The position numbers were made by a program, and so were the translations under genes. From NCBI GenBank assembly GCA_937934115.1, contig CALHAH010000028.1, forward strand, positions 1-64,000: DNA of 64,000 bases, given 5' to 3'. The notes under the pieces are model-generated. The model was not told the origin of the DNA. It did not search any database and was given only the letters and a program-made list of their open reading frames with translations. The stretch comes from an uncultured Thermoanaerobaculum sp. GTDB lineage: Bacteria > Acidobacteriota > Thermoanaerobaculia > Thermoanaerobaculales > Thermoanaerobaculaceae. Of the stretch, positions 44,845-53,903 are shown piece by piece; positions within the stretch are counted from its first letter, which is position 1; each line of letters starts with the position of its first letter.

Positions 44845-44888
44845 CCTGCGGCCTTCCAGGTAAACCCGCCAAAAGCCTGCGGCCTTCC
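44845..44888. repeat. 13-bp direct repeats, 31 bp apart
   Basis: CCTGCGGCCTTCC occurs at 44845-44857 and again at 44876-44888, so the centres are 31 bases apart, about three helical turns. Both lie in the 85-base region between the divergent aceE and subtilase genes. Such spacing is usual for a regulator binding on one face of the DNA. Confidence 0.7.
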
Positions 44889-44910
44889 GACGGGTTACAA
44901 TACGGCCGCT

Positions 44911-47900
44911 ATGCGTACTCTACACTTCCTCGCCCTTTGCCTGAGCTCGGCCCTCGCTCAGGCCACGCAAGTTTTTGTGGAGCTCGGTAGCCCCCCCGCT
45001 TTCCAACACCTGTGGGAGCGCCAGCCCCGGGTGCACAGCCTCACCTTGGCCCGCAGCCAGCTGGCCGCCAACCAGCAGGAGCAAGAGGCATTTTTGGCGG
45101 AGCTTCGTCAGCGTGGTCTGGAAGCTCAGGAGCTGTACCGTTTAAGCCGGCTCATGAACGGCGTGGCTTTAGAGGTACCCGAGGAGAGCCTGGGAGTACT
45201 TCGCTCCTTGCCCCAGGTGAAAGCAGTGTGGCGGCTGCGGCCAAAAAGGCCCCTCCTCGCCACCACCGGGCCCCTGGTGCGAGCTCCTCAGGCCTGGAAC
45301 TCGGGCTACACCGGCCGCGGTATCCGCCTTGGCATCATTGACACGGGGGTGGATTACCTGCACCGGGACCTTGGGGGTCCTGGAAGCGGCTACAACAGCA
45401 ACGACCGCACGAAACTGGGCGATGCCCCTTTCCCCAATGCCAAGGTGGTAGGGGGGTGGGACTTTGCCGGAGACGACTACGATGCCGGTTCCGCCACGCC
45501 TTCCAAGAGGCAACCTCGTCCTGACCCGGACCCCATGGATTGCGGTGGGCATGGCACCCACGTGGCCGGTATTGCGGCAGGCTTTGGCGTAACCAAAACT
45601 GGGGAGACATTTTTCGGGCCTTTTTCTTTGGCCACGCCCCTCGGCGATTTGGCCATTGCTCCAGGAGTGGCACCGGAGGCGCAAATTTACGCGCTTAAGG
45701 TCTTTGGCTGTTCCGGTTCCACCGCCTTAGTGGCCCAGGCCCTGGAGTGGGCTGCGGATCCCAACGGCGACGGCAACCCTGCCGATCACCTGGACATCGT
45801 GAACTTATCCTTAGGCTCCGATTGGGGCAGCAACGACGATGCCGATGCGGTAGCGGCTAACAACGCGGCACGACTGGGGATCCTGGTGGTGGCTGCCGCC
45901 GGAAACTCCGGCGATACCACGTTTATCGTTTCTTCGCCTGGGTGTGCCACAGGCGCCCTGGCGGTAGCCGCCTCGGTGGATAGCGGTGCGGTGGTGGGCG
46001 GCTTTGAGGTTGTTGCCCCGCAAAGCCTGGCAGGAACGTACCCTGCCAGCGAGGCGGCCTTCGGCCCCGACCTGGCCACCATGGGCGATCGGCAAGGTCT
46101 TTTAGCGCAACCCCAAGCGGGGGAAGAGCTGGGGTGTGAGCCGTTTTCGCCAGCCTCGGCTGCGGCTTTGGCGGGGAAAATTGCCCTGGTCAACCGCGGA
46201 ACCTGCACTTTCAAACGCAAGGTACTTAACGCGCAAAACGCCGGGGCCATCGGTGTGCTCATCGTACGCCAAGACGACGGTGATCCCTTCACCATGGGCA
46301 ACGACACCTCCATCACCGCTCCCATCAACATCCCCGCGCAAATGACCGTGCTTTCGGTAGGTCAACGCTTGCGGGAACACTTGGAGCAAGGGGTGCAGGT
46401 GCGCCTCACCGCCCGTCACCGCAACCGGTACCTCTATACCAACCCTGCCCGGGAAGACACGGTGGCTTCCTTTTCGTCCCGGGGCCCTCGGGAGGACTTG
46501 CTGCTCAAACCCGACCTCACCGCCCCTGGGGAAACCGTGTTTTCAGCTGCCAACGGCACCGGTACTGAGGGTAAAAGCCTTTCGGGAACCTCCATGGCTA
46601 CTCCCGTGGTCGCGGGGGCGGCAGCGGTGCTCAAACAAGCGAGGCCGGAACTGGCAGCCTGGCAGCTTAAGGCGCTGCTCATGAACGGTGCGGATTCTTT
46701 TCTCTTCGTGCGCGATAAGGACAAGCCGTTTTACCACCGGCTTTCCAGAGTGGGTGCAGGCCGGCTCAACTTGGAGCGAAGCCTTGCAAGCCCCATCTTG
46801 CTTTTTTCCACTTCTGCGCCGGAGGCAGTTTCTGTTTCCCTTGGCACACTGGAAGCGGGGCAGAAGGGTTCCCACCGCGTGAAGGTGAGCAACATTTCAG
46901 GACGCACCGTAAACCTGCGCTTTGCTACGGGACAAACCCAGGATCTACCAGGTGTGCGGCTTTCGGTGGTGCCCAATGCCCTGCGGGTGGCGCCGGGGCA
47001 GGAGGAAGAGATTACAGTGTGGGTGGAAACCTGGCAAGACCTAAGTGTGATGCGGGACCTTTCCCAGGCCGCCACACAAGGGGATTGGCCCCGGTTTTTC
47101 CTTACGGAGCTTTCCGCCCACCTTTACGCCTGGGAGAACGACACCTTAGTGGCGGTGCTCCCGGTTTACGCCGTGGTAACCACCGGTGGCAATCTTTTGG
47201 CGCAACCTTCGCGGGTGCAAAAAGGCTTGCAGAGTTTCCTCACCTTTACCGGCGACCCGCAGCCGGGTCTTGTGCCTTTGGTGGTACCCCTGGAGCTGGC
47301 GTATCAGGCATCACCCACAGGCAGCCCTCGCCCGGGTCGCGTTTTGGCCTTGGGCGTGGCCAGCGATACCGGTATCAACCCAACCCTCACCTTCGGGGTG
47401 CAAACAGAAGCGCCGTGGGTGTCACCCGAGGACGTGAAGATCCGGGTGTTTTTGGACACCAATCGCGACGGAAGAGCTGATTTCAAGGTGGAAAACCGGC
47501 GGGCGGCAGACGACACAGACGCTTTTTCCGTGCGCGTGTGCCCCATGCCCACCGGTGCGTGTAAGGACGTGGCTCCCTTGGGAGGCCTTTCGCCGGAAGG
47601 CGTGCATATCCCTGCCTTTGCAAGCTCCCTCATGGTTTTAGCTGTGCCCGGCCACGAAGTGAGCCTTGGACCAAACGCTAACTTCGACTTTTGGGTCGTG
47701 ACCAGTGACCGCTTTGGCGAAGCCACGCGCACACCAGTGATCTCCGGACGGGTGGGGGGAAGCACGGTGAGCTTTCCCAGCCTCACCGGCGTGGCAGCCC
47801 TGCCGGCCGGCCCCGGGCAGACCTTGCCCCTCTCGGTCCATGGCGGCAATGCGGCGCGGGTGCTCCTCCTTTTCCCCCACAACCGTAGGAGCCTGCAAGC

Positions 47901-47958
47901 GCAGGTCGTGCCCGTGGGTGACGGAGGGTCCATGCGGCGAACACCTCGCCGCCGCTAG
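44911..47958 (+). CDS. Secreted subtilisin-like protease (S8) with PA domain
   Basis: 1,015 residues from ATG 44911. Signal peptide about 1-18 (LSSALAQA). An inhibitor_I9-like propeptide follows (about 20-110). The catalytic triad is Asp144 (IIDTGVD), His214 (GHGTHVAGI) and Ser561 (SGTSMATP), with the oxyanion Asn332 (AAAGNSGD). A PA domain (about 420-500: VNRGTCTFKRKVLNAQNAGAIG) is inserted between Asn and Ser, as in many large secreted subtilases. The last 350 residues are beta-rich (Fn3-like and a C-terminal region with CPMPTGACKD). It is an exported serine protease, parallel in role to the M4 and M48 enzymes of this window. A small membrane protein gene follows 13 bases later. Confidence 0.93.
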   Translation: MRTLHFLALCLSSALAQATQVFVELGSPPAFQHLWERQPRVHSLTLARSQLAANQQEQEAFLAELRQRGLEAQELYRLSRLMNGVALEVPEESLGVLRSLPQVKAVWRLRPKRPLLATTGPLVRAPQAWNSGYTGRGIRLGIIDTGVDYLHRDLGGPGSGYNSNDRTKLGDAPFPNAKVVGGWDFAGDDYDAGSATPSKRQPRPDPDPMDCGGHGTHVAGIAAGFGVTKTGETFFGPFSLATPLGDLAIAPGVAPEAQIYALKVFGCSGSTALVAQALEWAADPNGDGNPADHLDIVNLSLGSDWGSNDDADAVAANNAARLGILVVAAAGNSGDTTFIVSSPGCATGALAVAASVDSGAVVGGFEVVAPQSLAGTYPASEAAFGPDLATMGDRQGLLAQPQAGEELGCEPFSPASAAALAGKIALVNRGTCTFKRKVLNAQNAGAIGVLIVRQDDGDPFTMGNDTSITAPINIPAQMTVLSVGQRLREHLEQGVQVRLTARHRNRYLYTNPAREDTVASFSSRGPREDLLLKPDLTAPGETVFSAANGTGTEGKSLSGTSMATPVVAGAAAVLKQARPELAAWQLKALLMNGADSFLFVRDKDKPFYHRLSRVGAGRLNLERSLASPILLFSTSAPEAVSVSLGTLEAGQKGSHRVKVSNISGRTVNLRFATGQTQDLPGVRLSVVPNALRVAPGQEEEITVWVETWQDLSVMRDLSQAATQGDWPRFFLTELSAHLYAWENDTLVAVLPVYAVVTTGGNLLAQPSRVQKGLQSFLTFTGDPQPGLVPLVVPLELAYQASPTGSPRPGRVLALGVASDTGINPTLTFGVQTEAPWVSPEDVKIRVFLDTNRDGRADFKVENRRAADDTDAFSVRVCPMPTGACKDVAPLGGLSPEGVHIPAFASSLMVLAVPGHEVSLGPNANFDFWVVTSDRFGEATRTPVISGRVGGSTVSFPSLTGVAALPAGPGQTLPLSVHGGNAARVLLLFPHNRRSLQAQVVPVGDGGSMRRTPRRR

Positions 47959-47971
47959 AGGGGAGGGAATC

Positions 47972-48169
47972 GTGGTTTCTAAGAAGCTGCCGCTGTGGCT
48001 TTTCGTGCTCGGCTTGGTCCTTGCCTTCCTTTCAGCCTTTGCGGACACGTTGGGTTTAGGCGCAGCCCCCGGCTTCGGCTGGAAACAAGCCGTGGGTGCA
48101 GGCGTAGGTTTTGCCCTGGTAGGGGTTTCTTGGCTGCTTGTGAAAAAAGCCCGCAGGCCGCCGGTATGA
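47972..48169 (+). CDS. Small two-span membrane protein
   Basis: 65 residues from GTG 47972 with GGGGAGGG just upstream. The whole protein is two hydrophobic segments (about 7-25 and 42-58) joined by a Gly/Pro-rich loop and ending in a basic KKARRPPV tail. No motif identifies it. It starts 13 bases after the subtilase stop and may be co-transcribed. Confidence 0.6.
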   Translation: MVSKKLPLWLFVLGLVLAFLSAFADTLGLGAAPGFGWKQAVGAGVGFALVGVSWLLVKKARRPPV

Positions 48170-48262
48170 GCTGGCATGGGCAGGGGCTTTTGGCACGTGT
48201 TTTTTGGCCTGCCACCGTGGGGAAAACCCGTGAAACCGGCAAGGCCGTGCGCAGCTGTGCCT

Positions 48263-48958
48263 TTACTTTTGCGGTTGCGCGGGGCGGAGCTCCACCAAGG
48301 AGGGTAAAGCGCGGGAAGGGTAGCGCAGGAGGTCCAAGACCGCCCGGGCCACGTCTTCAGGGGCTAGCTTCCAAGAGGCGCCCACGGCATTGCCGGCAAA
48401 GGTGGTGTCCACCGAGCCGGGGAGAACCGCGGCCACCCGTACCCCACGGTGCCGCACTTCTTGCATGAGGCACTCCGAAAAGGCCACAAGCCCCGCTTTG
48501 CTGGCGCAGTAGGCAGCGCCACCGGCAAAGGGGTGGCGTGCCGCCAAAGACGCAATGTTGATGACCCAACCACGGGTTTGCAACAAATGGGGAAGAGCGG
48601 CGCGGGTGAGGTAAAAGACTCCACAAAGGTTGGTATGGAGCTGCTCTGCAAGCTCCTCCATGCCCATCTCCAACACCGGCTTGAAGATGCCCACGCCGGC
48701 GTTGTTCACCAGCACATCCAGACGACCACCCCAATCTACTGCCCGCGCCACCAGATTCTCGCATTGCTGCGGCTCTCGTAGGTCGCAGGAAATTGGCAAA
48801 ACGTCCCCCACGGACGCCAACGCAGCTTGGGCAACTGCCAAACCCTCAGAGTTCCGGGCCGAGATCACCACCCGGTAACCCTCGCGCAACAAGGCCCACG
48901 CCACGGCTTTGCCAATGCCTTTGCTGCCTCCCGTAACCAGAGCCACCGGTGCGCTCAT
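48263..48958 (-). CDS. Short-chain dehydrogenase/reductase
   Basis: 231 residues from ATG 48958. The Rossmann motif TGGSKGIGKAVA (about 9-20), NNAGVG (about 84-89) and the catalytic Tyr/Lys in AAYCASKAG (about 144-152) with the preceding Ser are all present, so this is a classical SDR. Residues after the catalytic site read GSVDTTFAGN. It reduces or oxidises an unknown substrate with NAD(P)H. Its start overlaps the end of the Crp-type regulator by four bases (ATGA), so both are one transcript. The substrate cannot be inferred. Confidence 0.9.
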   Translation of the reverse strand: MSAPVALVTGGSKGIGKAVAWALLREGYRVVISARNSEGLAVAQAALASVGDVLPISCDLREPQQCENLVARAVDWGGRLDVLVNNAGVGIFKPVLEMGMEELAEQLHTNLCGVFYLTRAALPHLLQTRGWVINIASLAARHPFAGGAAYCASKAGLVAFSECLMQEVRHRGVRVAAVLPGSVDTTFAGNAVGASWKLAPEDVARAVLDLLRYPSRALPSLVELRPAQPQK

Positions 48959-49668
48959 GGCTTTCCCCTTTCCGGCAAGTCTTCCGCCACGGCCACCAAG
49001 GCGTGGGGGTGCAGGATGACAAGCTTTTGCCTGCCGGTCTTGACGATGCCTTGCCCTTCCCAATGGGAAAGGATGCGGGAAACCGTATACAAGGTGGTGC
49101 CGGTCATGCTTGCCAAATCCTGGCGGGAAAGCGGTACGTCAAGGAGGATACCCTCCGGCACTGGGCGGCCTATTTGCCGGGCGAGACGCGTCAGACAGCG
49201 GGCCAGACGCTGCTCCACCCGTTCGGAGGCGAGCTCCAAGAAGCGCTGCTGCATGTCCTCCATGTGGGCAGCAATTTGCGCCGTGGCGTTAAGGCTCAAG
49301 CCGGGGTAGCGGCGGCAAAGCTCCCGCAGGACCTCCGCCGGCCAAAGCACCACCCCTCCTTCTTCCACCGCCATGGCCGTCACTGGGTAACGATGGCCTG
49401 GGGTTATTGCCACCGCCGCCACCACCTGTGGCGGGTGGACAAACCGCACCACCACTTGGTGGCCGAAGGCATCTTCCTGTACCAGCTTCAGCCTACCCGC
49501 CGCCACCACGTAAAGGGCCGCCGCCGGCTCCCCTTGGCGAAACAGGATCTGACCCCGGCGCACCTTACGAAACACCCCATGCTGCAGGATTTCTTCCTGA
49601 ACGGACGGCTCTAAACCCGAAAGCAAAGGTGAACCTTGCGCCACCGGGCGCCAGGAAGGCTGCGACAT
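48955..49668 (-). CDS. Crp/Fnr-family transcription regulator
   Basis: 237 residues from ATG 49668. The N-terminal cyclic-nucleotide-binding fold has RRGQILFRQGEPAAALYVVAAGRLKLVQ (about 37-64). The C-terminal HTH has PLSRQDLASMTGTTLYTVSRILSHWEGQGIV (about 178-208). The Arg-Glu pair needed to hold cAMP is not evident and there is no N-terminal Cys cluster of Fnr. It may therefore respond to another ligand or redox cue. It is co-transcribed with the SDR gene. Targets are unknown. Confidence 0.88.
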   Translation of the reverse strand: MSQPSWRPVAQGSPLLSGLEPSVQEEILQHGVFRKVRRGQILFRQGEPAAALYVVAAGRLKLVQEDAFGHQVVVRFVHPPQVVAAVAITPGHRYPVTAMAVEEGGVVLWPAEVLRELCRRYPGLSLNATAQIAAHMEDMQQRFLELASERVEQRLARCLTRLARQIGRPVPEGILLDVPLSRQDLASMTGTTLYTVSRILSHWEGQGIVKTGRQKLVILHPHALVAVAEDLPERGKP

Positions 49669-49713
49669 GGTCTCATGGTACCAGCGAAACCGTTTCCCAT
49701 GGCGGCTTTTGCT

Positions 49714-51579
49714 TCACTGAGAGCGGAGAACGCGCCGAGGGGTGCGGGGGAGTTGCAGGTAAAGCAACAGAGGATCGTGGTCCGAAAGACGGAAAGGCCC
49801 TTCGCTATTGCGCATCGTTTCAGGAAAATCCGCCGCCAAGCGGGGACGAAAAAGCCGCCAACCCCAGGACGCCACCGCCCGGCTTGCCAACACATGATCC
49901 AGGGCTTGCGCACTGCCGTCGTAAACGTAGCTGTAACGCTGGTCCGGCGGTTCCTGATGGGTGAGCACCACGAGGTCTTGCTCCACCAAGTCCTGGGTGG
50001 GCACAACCACGGCGGCGGGCGGGGCTGGCGTCCCGGCCACTGTGCCTACCACATCCACCACACCGTCGCTGAAGTGGAAGGCGTTGAAGTCACCCATCAC
50101 CACGAGAGCCGTGGTGGGATTTTGCTTTTGAAACCCATGCAGCCAGCGGGCCAGCTCCTCCGCCTGCTGGGCGCGTTTGGCCCGCACCCGCGCCCCTTCG
50201 CTGGACCAGCCGCGGCTCCCCGGCGTGGTGCTCAAAAGCCCGTTCATGGAGCGAAGATGCACCCCTACTATTGCCAGCTCCCGGGCACGACTGGAGGTGG
50301 GTTGCACGCTGATGCGCAAAAGGAGGGGAGGCCGGTCGAAGAGCGGTTCTTCGCTGCCATCGGGGTTGCGTAACTGGGCTTGGGTAAGGACTGAGGTGGC
50401 CTCATGGACCGTGAGGCGGAGGCCCCGAAAAGAAGACGCCACCAACGCCCCCAAGCGCAACCCCCCGGGATCTCTCTCCGGCGGCAAAAAGGCTTGGTAA
50501 CCTGGGCGCTCCCCTTCTTGCTGCCAGACCGCTTCCTCCAGCTGAAAGGCAAGCGCCTGCAGCGCTTTTAAGCTTTCTATTTCCTGGAAAACCAGTACAT
50601 GGGGGAAGTGCAGGTGCTCAGCTACGGCCCGCACGAGCTTGGACAGCCGCAACTCCCACGCCTTTTGGGTAAGTACCGGTTCGGAAAAGACCGGATCATC
50701 TTGGTCGTCAAAGAAACGCTGAAGGTTCCAGGAGGCAATTGCCAGCTCACCCCGGGCCGGTGCCGCGGGCCGCTGGGGCGCCGCAGGTTGGTGGAGCACT
50801 ACCCAGCCCGCCTCTGGGCACAAGGTGTAGCGGCGGAAGGCAAAGCTCAAGGGCCCCACCAGGTTTCCCACCAGCGCGCCGGCGGGCACATCCAGGGGCT
50901 GGTTTCCCTGCAAGCACGTGGTATCCACGCGGAGAATTTCGGGGTTGCCATCAAAGCGCGGAGGATCACCGGCGGGTATCGGGTCAAAGGGCGGAAAACC
51001 CGGCTCCCGGAGCGGGCGGGGAAGACCTGCCAGTACTCCAAAAAACACCCCGGTGCTGGTGGCTTGGGCGGTGCTTTCCTCCACCCGTCCCAGGGTGGGT
51101 CCCACCACCTGCAGGAAAGGCACCACTACCCGCATCCCTTCAAACGGCTCCAGCTGCTCCCAGGGACCCTGGGGCTGGAGCACATTCATGGTGAGCACGA
51201 CCGGTTCTGGCAACGGCTGCTGCTGGCCAAGGCGCACGATCTGGGGGTTAACCAGCTCGGTCAAGGGGGGGCTGTATGGATCAGCAGATGGTACGTACTC
51301 CTGAACCAGACCGCGCACCCGCACCACCTCACCCACGGCTACCGGAGGCGCGGTGCGGTTGTACACGAAAAGGCCTTCTGAAGTGGCAGGGTCTTGATCT
51401 GGGTTGGGGTCCTGCAAGAAAAAGCCAACGGCGGTCACGCCAGTAACCACCCCCTGTACCTCCACCACCTGCCCTTCCAAAGGGGAACGGGAACGTGCGC
51501 CTTGCACCTGGGAAATGGGGACAACTTCTGCCGAAAGGTCGGAAACCCAAAGACTGAAGCAGAGGAGAAGCCACCACAC
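49714..51579 (-). CDS. Secreted endonuclease/exonuclease/phosphatase-family protein with OB-like N-domain
   Basis: 621 residues from GTG 51579. Signal peptide about 1-20 ([10 protein letters not shown]). The N-terminal third carries an OB-fold segment ([13 protein letters not shown]...[22 protein letters not shown]) like that in YhcR-type extracellular nucleases. The C-terminal half is the EEP domain with [13 protein letters not shown] (about 262), [20 protein letters not shown] and SDHDPLL (about 600). All metal-binding and catalytic motifs are present. It probably cleaves extracellular nucleic acid or phosphate esters. It is divergent from the aldolase gene, and the two ribosome sites form a palindrome. 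Confidence 0.82.
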   Translation of the reverse strand: MWWLLLCFSLWVSDLSAEVVPISQVQGARSRSPLEGQVVEVQGVVTGVTAVGFFLQDPNPDQDPATSEGLFVYNRTAPPVAVGEVVRVRGLVQEYVPSADPYSPPLTELVNPQIVRLGQQQPLPEPVVLTMNVLQPQGPWEQLEPFEGMRVVVPFLQVVGPTLGRVEESTAQATSTGVFFGVLAGLPRPLREPGFPPFDPIPAGDPPRFDGNPEILRVDTTCLQGNQPLDVPAGALVGNLVGPLSFAFRRYTLCPEAGWVVLHQPAAPQRPAAPARGELAIASWNLQRFFDDQDDPVFSEPVLTQKAWELRLSKLVRAVAEHLHFPHVLVFQEIESLKALQALAFQLEEAVWQQEGERPGYQAFLPPERDPGGLRLGALVASSFRGLRLTVHEATSVLTQAQLRNPDGSEEPLFDRPPLLLRISVQPTSSRARELAIVGVHLRSMNGLLSTTPGSRGWSSEGARVRAKRAQQAEELARWLHGFQKQNPTTALVVMGDFNAFHFSDGVVDVVGTVAGTPAPPAAVVVPTQDLVEQDLVVLTHQEPPDQRYSYVYDGSAQALDHVLASRAVASWGWRLFRPRLAADFPETMRNSEGPFRLSDHDPLLLYLQLPRTPRRVLRSQ

Positions 51580-51593
51580 GGCTTTGCTACAAT

Positions 51594-51610
51594 CCTCCCG
51601 CCACGGGAGG
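51594..51610. promoter_or_regulatory. Palindromic pair of ribosome-binding sites
   Basis: The sequence reads CCTCCCG-CCA-CGGGAGG. On the plus strand CGGGAGG is the ribosome site of the aldolase (start 51616). On the minus strand the same CGGGAGG is 14 bases from the GTG of the nuclease-like gene (51579). Only 36 bases lie between the two start codons. Confidence 0.7.
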
Positions 51611-51615
51611 TTACC

Positions 51616-52671
51616 ATGATTGAAAGGATTCGTGAGCTTTTGGGCGCCGATGCTGGCCTTTTGGACTACACCTGCAGGGGAATCCCAAAAGAAATGCTTC
51701 ACCTGCCAGGGCCTGATTTCCTCGATCGAGTGGTGGCCCTTTCCGACCGTTCGCCGGCGGTCCTGCGCAACTTGAGCTTGGTGTTCAACACCGGGCGCTT
51801 GGCTGGCACCGGCTACCTCTCCATCTTGCCGGTGGACCAAGGGGTGGAGCACTCAGGCGCCGCCTCCTTTGCCCCCAACCCCATGTACTTTGACCCGGAA
51901 AACATCGTGCGCTTGGCTTACGAGGGCGGGTGCAACGCGGTAGCGTCCACCCTCGGGGTGTTGGGAGCCGTAGCTCGCAAATGGGCCCACAAGATCCCCT
52001 TCATCGTCAAGCTCAACCACAACGAGCTTTTGACTTACCCCAACATCTACGACCAAACCCCTTTCGGAAGCGTCGAGCAAGCTTTTGATTTAGGTGCCGT
52101 GGGCGTGGGTGCCACAATTTACTTCGGAGCGCCAGAGAGCCGGCGGCAAATCCAAGAGGTGAGCGAAGCGTTTGCTCGCGCCCATGAGCTGGGGATGTTT
52201 ACCGTTCTGTGGTGCTACTTGCGCAACAACGCGTTCAAAAAAGAGGGAAGCGATTACCACAGCGCTGCCGACCTCACCGGCCAGGCCAACCACCTGGGCG
52301 TCACCATTGAAGCAGACATCGTCAAGCAAAAGCAGCCCGAAACCGATGGTGGCTATTTGGCCTTGGACTTCAAGAACAAACCAAAGGCGGAAGCCTATGC
52401 TCACCTGGTGCCGCCCCATCCCATTGAGTGGACCCGCTGGCAAGTGGCTAATTGCTACATGGGACGGGTAGGGCTTATTAACTCCGGAGGTGAATCCAAG
52501 GGTGCCTCGGACTTAGCGCAAGCGGTACGCACCGCCGTCATTAACAAACGTGCTGGTGGCATGGGGCTTATCTCCGGCCGCAAGGCTTTCCAAAAACCCA
52601 TGGAAGAGGGTATCGCCTTGCTCCACGCCATTCAGGACGTGTACCTGTGCGAAGAGGTAACCGTTGCTTAA
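51616..52671 (+). CDS. Class I fructose-bisphosphate aldolase (DhnA/FbaB type)
   Basis: 351 residues from ATG 51616. The chain has [15 protein letters not shown] (about 60-74), a conserved Asp-Gln block, [13 protein letters not shown] (about 127-139), [13 protein letters not shown] (about 172-184) and [15 protein letters not shown] (about 283-297), the phosphate-binding loop. This is the archaeal/bacterial class I aldolase, which uses a Schiff-base Lys and no metal. It interconverts fructose-1,6-bisphosphate and triose phosphates in glycolysis or gluconeogenesis. The length is normal. It is divergent from the secreted nuclease-like gene. Confidence 0.95.
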   Translation: MIERIRELLGADAGLLDYTCRGIPKEMLHLPGPDFLDRVVALSDRSPAVLRNLSLVFNTGRLAGTGYLSILPVDQGVEHSGAASFAPNPMYFDPENIVRLAYEGGCNAVASTLGVLGAVARKWAHKIPFIVKLNHNELLTYPNIYDQTPFGSVEQAFDLGAVGVGATIYFGAPESRRQIQEVSEAFARAHELGMFTVLWCYLRNNAFKKEGSDYHSAADLTGQANHLGVTIEADIVKQKQPETDGGYLALDFKNKPKAEAYAHLVPPHPIEWTRWQVANCYMGRVGLINSGGESKGASDLAQAVRTAVINKRAGGMGLISGRKAFQKPMEEGIALLHAIQDVYLCEEVTVA

Positions 52672-52736
52672 AGGCGGAGGGACCTAGGAAAAAGAACTTC
52701 CAGCTTGAAAAAAACATGACCGGCGCGTGAAGCGTT

Positions 52737-53627
52737 TTACGACTGCTGCGCCGGCAATAGCTGACGGCCATCTTGGAGACACCAGACTCCCAAGCGACGC
52801 GCCAACAGCTGTGTGGGTTGGGAAATTTCCTGGCCAGCAACGGCCGCTTGCGCCCTGGTCCCTAAAGCTTTGCCTAAGATCTCGGCCCGCTCCACGGCCC
52901 GCGCCAAATCGTGCTCATCCACCACCACCGAAACCTCCACCACCAAGCTGAGGGGTGAACCGTCCAGCCCTAAACCTTGCACCACCGCATCGGCCAACAA
53001 CACCGCTTGGCGCTCCTCCAAGGTAATACGGCCGGCATCCACTGCCTCATCCAGCAGCTCTGCCAAGCGCTCCGAAGGCACGACCCGAACCCGCCGCAAG
53101 TGGCGACCCAGGTACGCTGGCGCCTTTTGTTGGAATTGCATCTCCAAGACCTGACCCCGCACTTCCCCCAGCTGCACGGCCATGGTTTCCACCCGTTTGG
53201 CTAGCTGCTGCAACGATTCTTCCGTGCGCTTTTGTGCTTGCGCCAACTCTTCTACGCGCTGTTCTGTGCGCTTTTGTGCTTGCGCCAACTCTTCCACGCG
53301 CTGCTCGGTGCGCTTTTGCGCTTGCGCCAACTCTTCCACGCGCTGTTCCGTGCGCTTTTGCGCGTGTGCCATCTCTTCCACGCGCTGCTCGGTGCGCTTT
53401 TGCGCTTGGGCCAGTTCCTCGAGAGCCGCTTGCATGTGCACCTGGTTTGTAACCAATTCCTGCACCGTGCTTGCCAGGCGCGCCAAATCCTCCTCCAACC
53501 GTTTAAAGCTGGAAGGAAGGGCCAGGAGTTCCTCGCTCAAAACCAGCCGCCGCAACTCCGCCCGCCACTCCGGATGTTGTTCCAGAGCCTGGACCAACGC
53601 GTGAAAGTCCAACACCTGCGTGCTCAT
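52737..53627 (-). CDS. Coiled-coil protein with DUF3782-like nuclease-fold C-terminus
   Basis: 296 residues from ATG 53627. Residues about 70-140 are a coiled coil of repeated 14-residue units of the form [14 protein letters not shown], encoded by the 42-bp DNA repeat at 53224-53420. The C-terminal domain (about 165-290) has [24 protein letters not shown], the hallmark of the PD-(D/E)XK-like DUF3782 group found in many Thermus, Chloroflexi and cyanobacterial proteins. The E-x-S and following residues are where the nuclease fold keeps its acidic site. Biological role is unknown, though the coil could set the oligomeric state. The repeat number may vary between strains. Confidence 0.7.
   Translation of the reverse strand: MSTQVLDFHALVQALEQHPEWRAELRRLVLSEELLALPSSFKRLEEDLARLASTVQELVTNQVHMQAALEELAQAQKRTEQRVEEMAHAQKRTEQRVEELAQAQKRTEQRVEELAQAQKRTEQRVEELAQAQKRTEESLQQLAKRVETMAVQLGEVRGQVLEMQFQQKAPAYLGRHLRRVRVVPSERLAELLDEAVDAGRITLEERQAVLLADAVVQGLGLDGSPLSLVVEVSVVVDEHDLARAVERAEILGKALGTRAQAAVAGQEISQPTQLLARRLGVWCLQDGRQLLPAQQS
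53224..53420 (-). repeat. 42-bp tandem repeat in a coiled-coil gene
   Basis: A 42-base unit beginning GTGCGCTTTTG on the plus strand starts at 53224, 53266, 53308, 53350 and 53392 (the last one partial), about 4.7 copies. It is in frame, coding the 14-residue unit [14 protein letters not shown]. Copies differ at a few third positions. Confidence 0.93.
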
Positions 53628-53903
53628 ACCAAGATCATAGCACCGCTTCCCAGCTTCCGGCGCAAAAAAAAAGCTTGCGGAGCGCGCCTCGTAATCTCAT
53701 GACGCGACGGCGGCAAGGTATGACAACGCTCCCGCTGCCAGAAGCGTTCCTAGGAACACGTTGCGGGCACTGCCAAAAGGTCTTGAGAGAAAAACCGGAG
53801 GAGGTTTTCCAGCTGGCTTACCCCTGTCCTGCAACCCGGGGTGGGGACGTAGGTGTTTCAAGGCGACATAGCTTGTGCTAGCCTTCACGAGGTGGAGGGA
53901 GCC

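Noticed and set aside
53224-53420. A CRISPR-like repeat array
   Set aside because: The 42-base units follow each other without spacers and are in-frame coding repeats of a coiled coil.
53675-53888. Small genes on either strand before tdh
   Set aside because: Both strands have short open frames (68 and 63 codons) over the same bases; neither has a ribosome site or recognisable motif.
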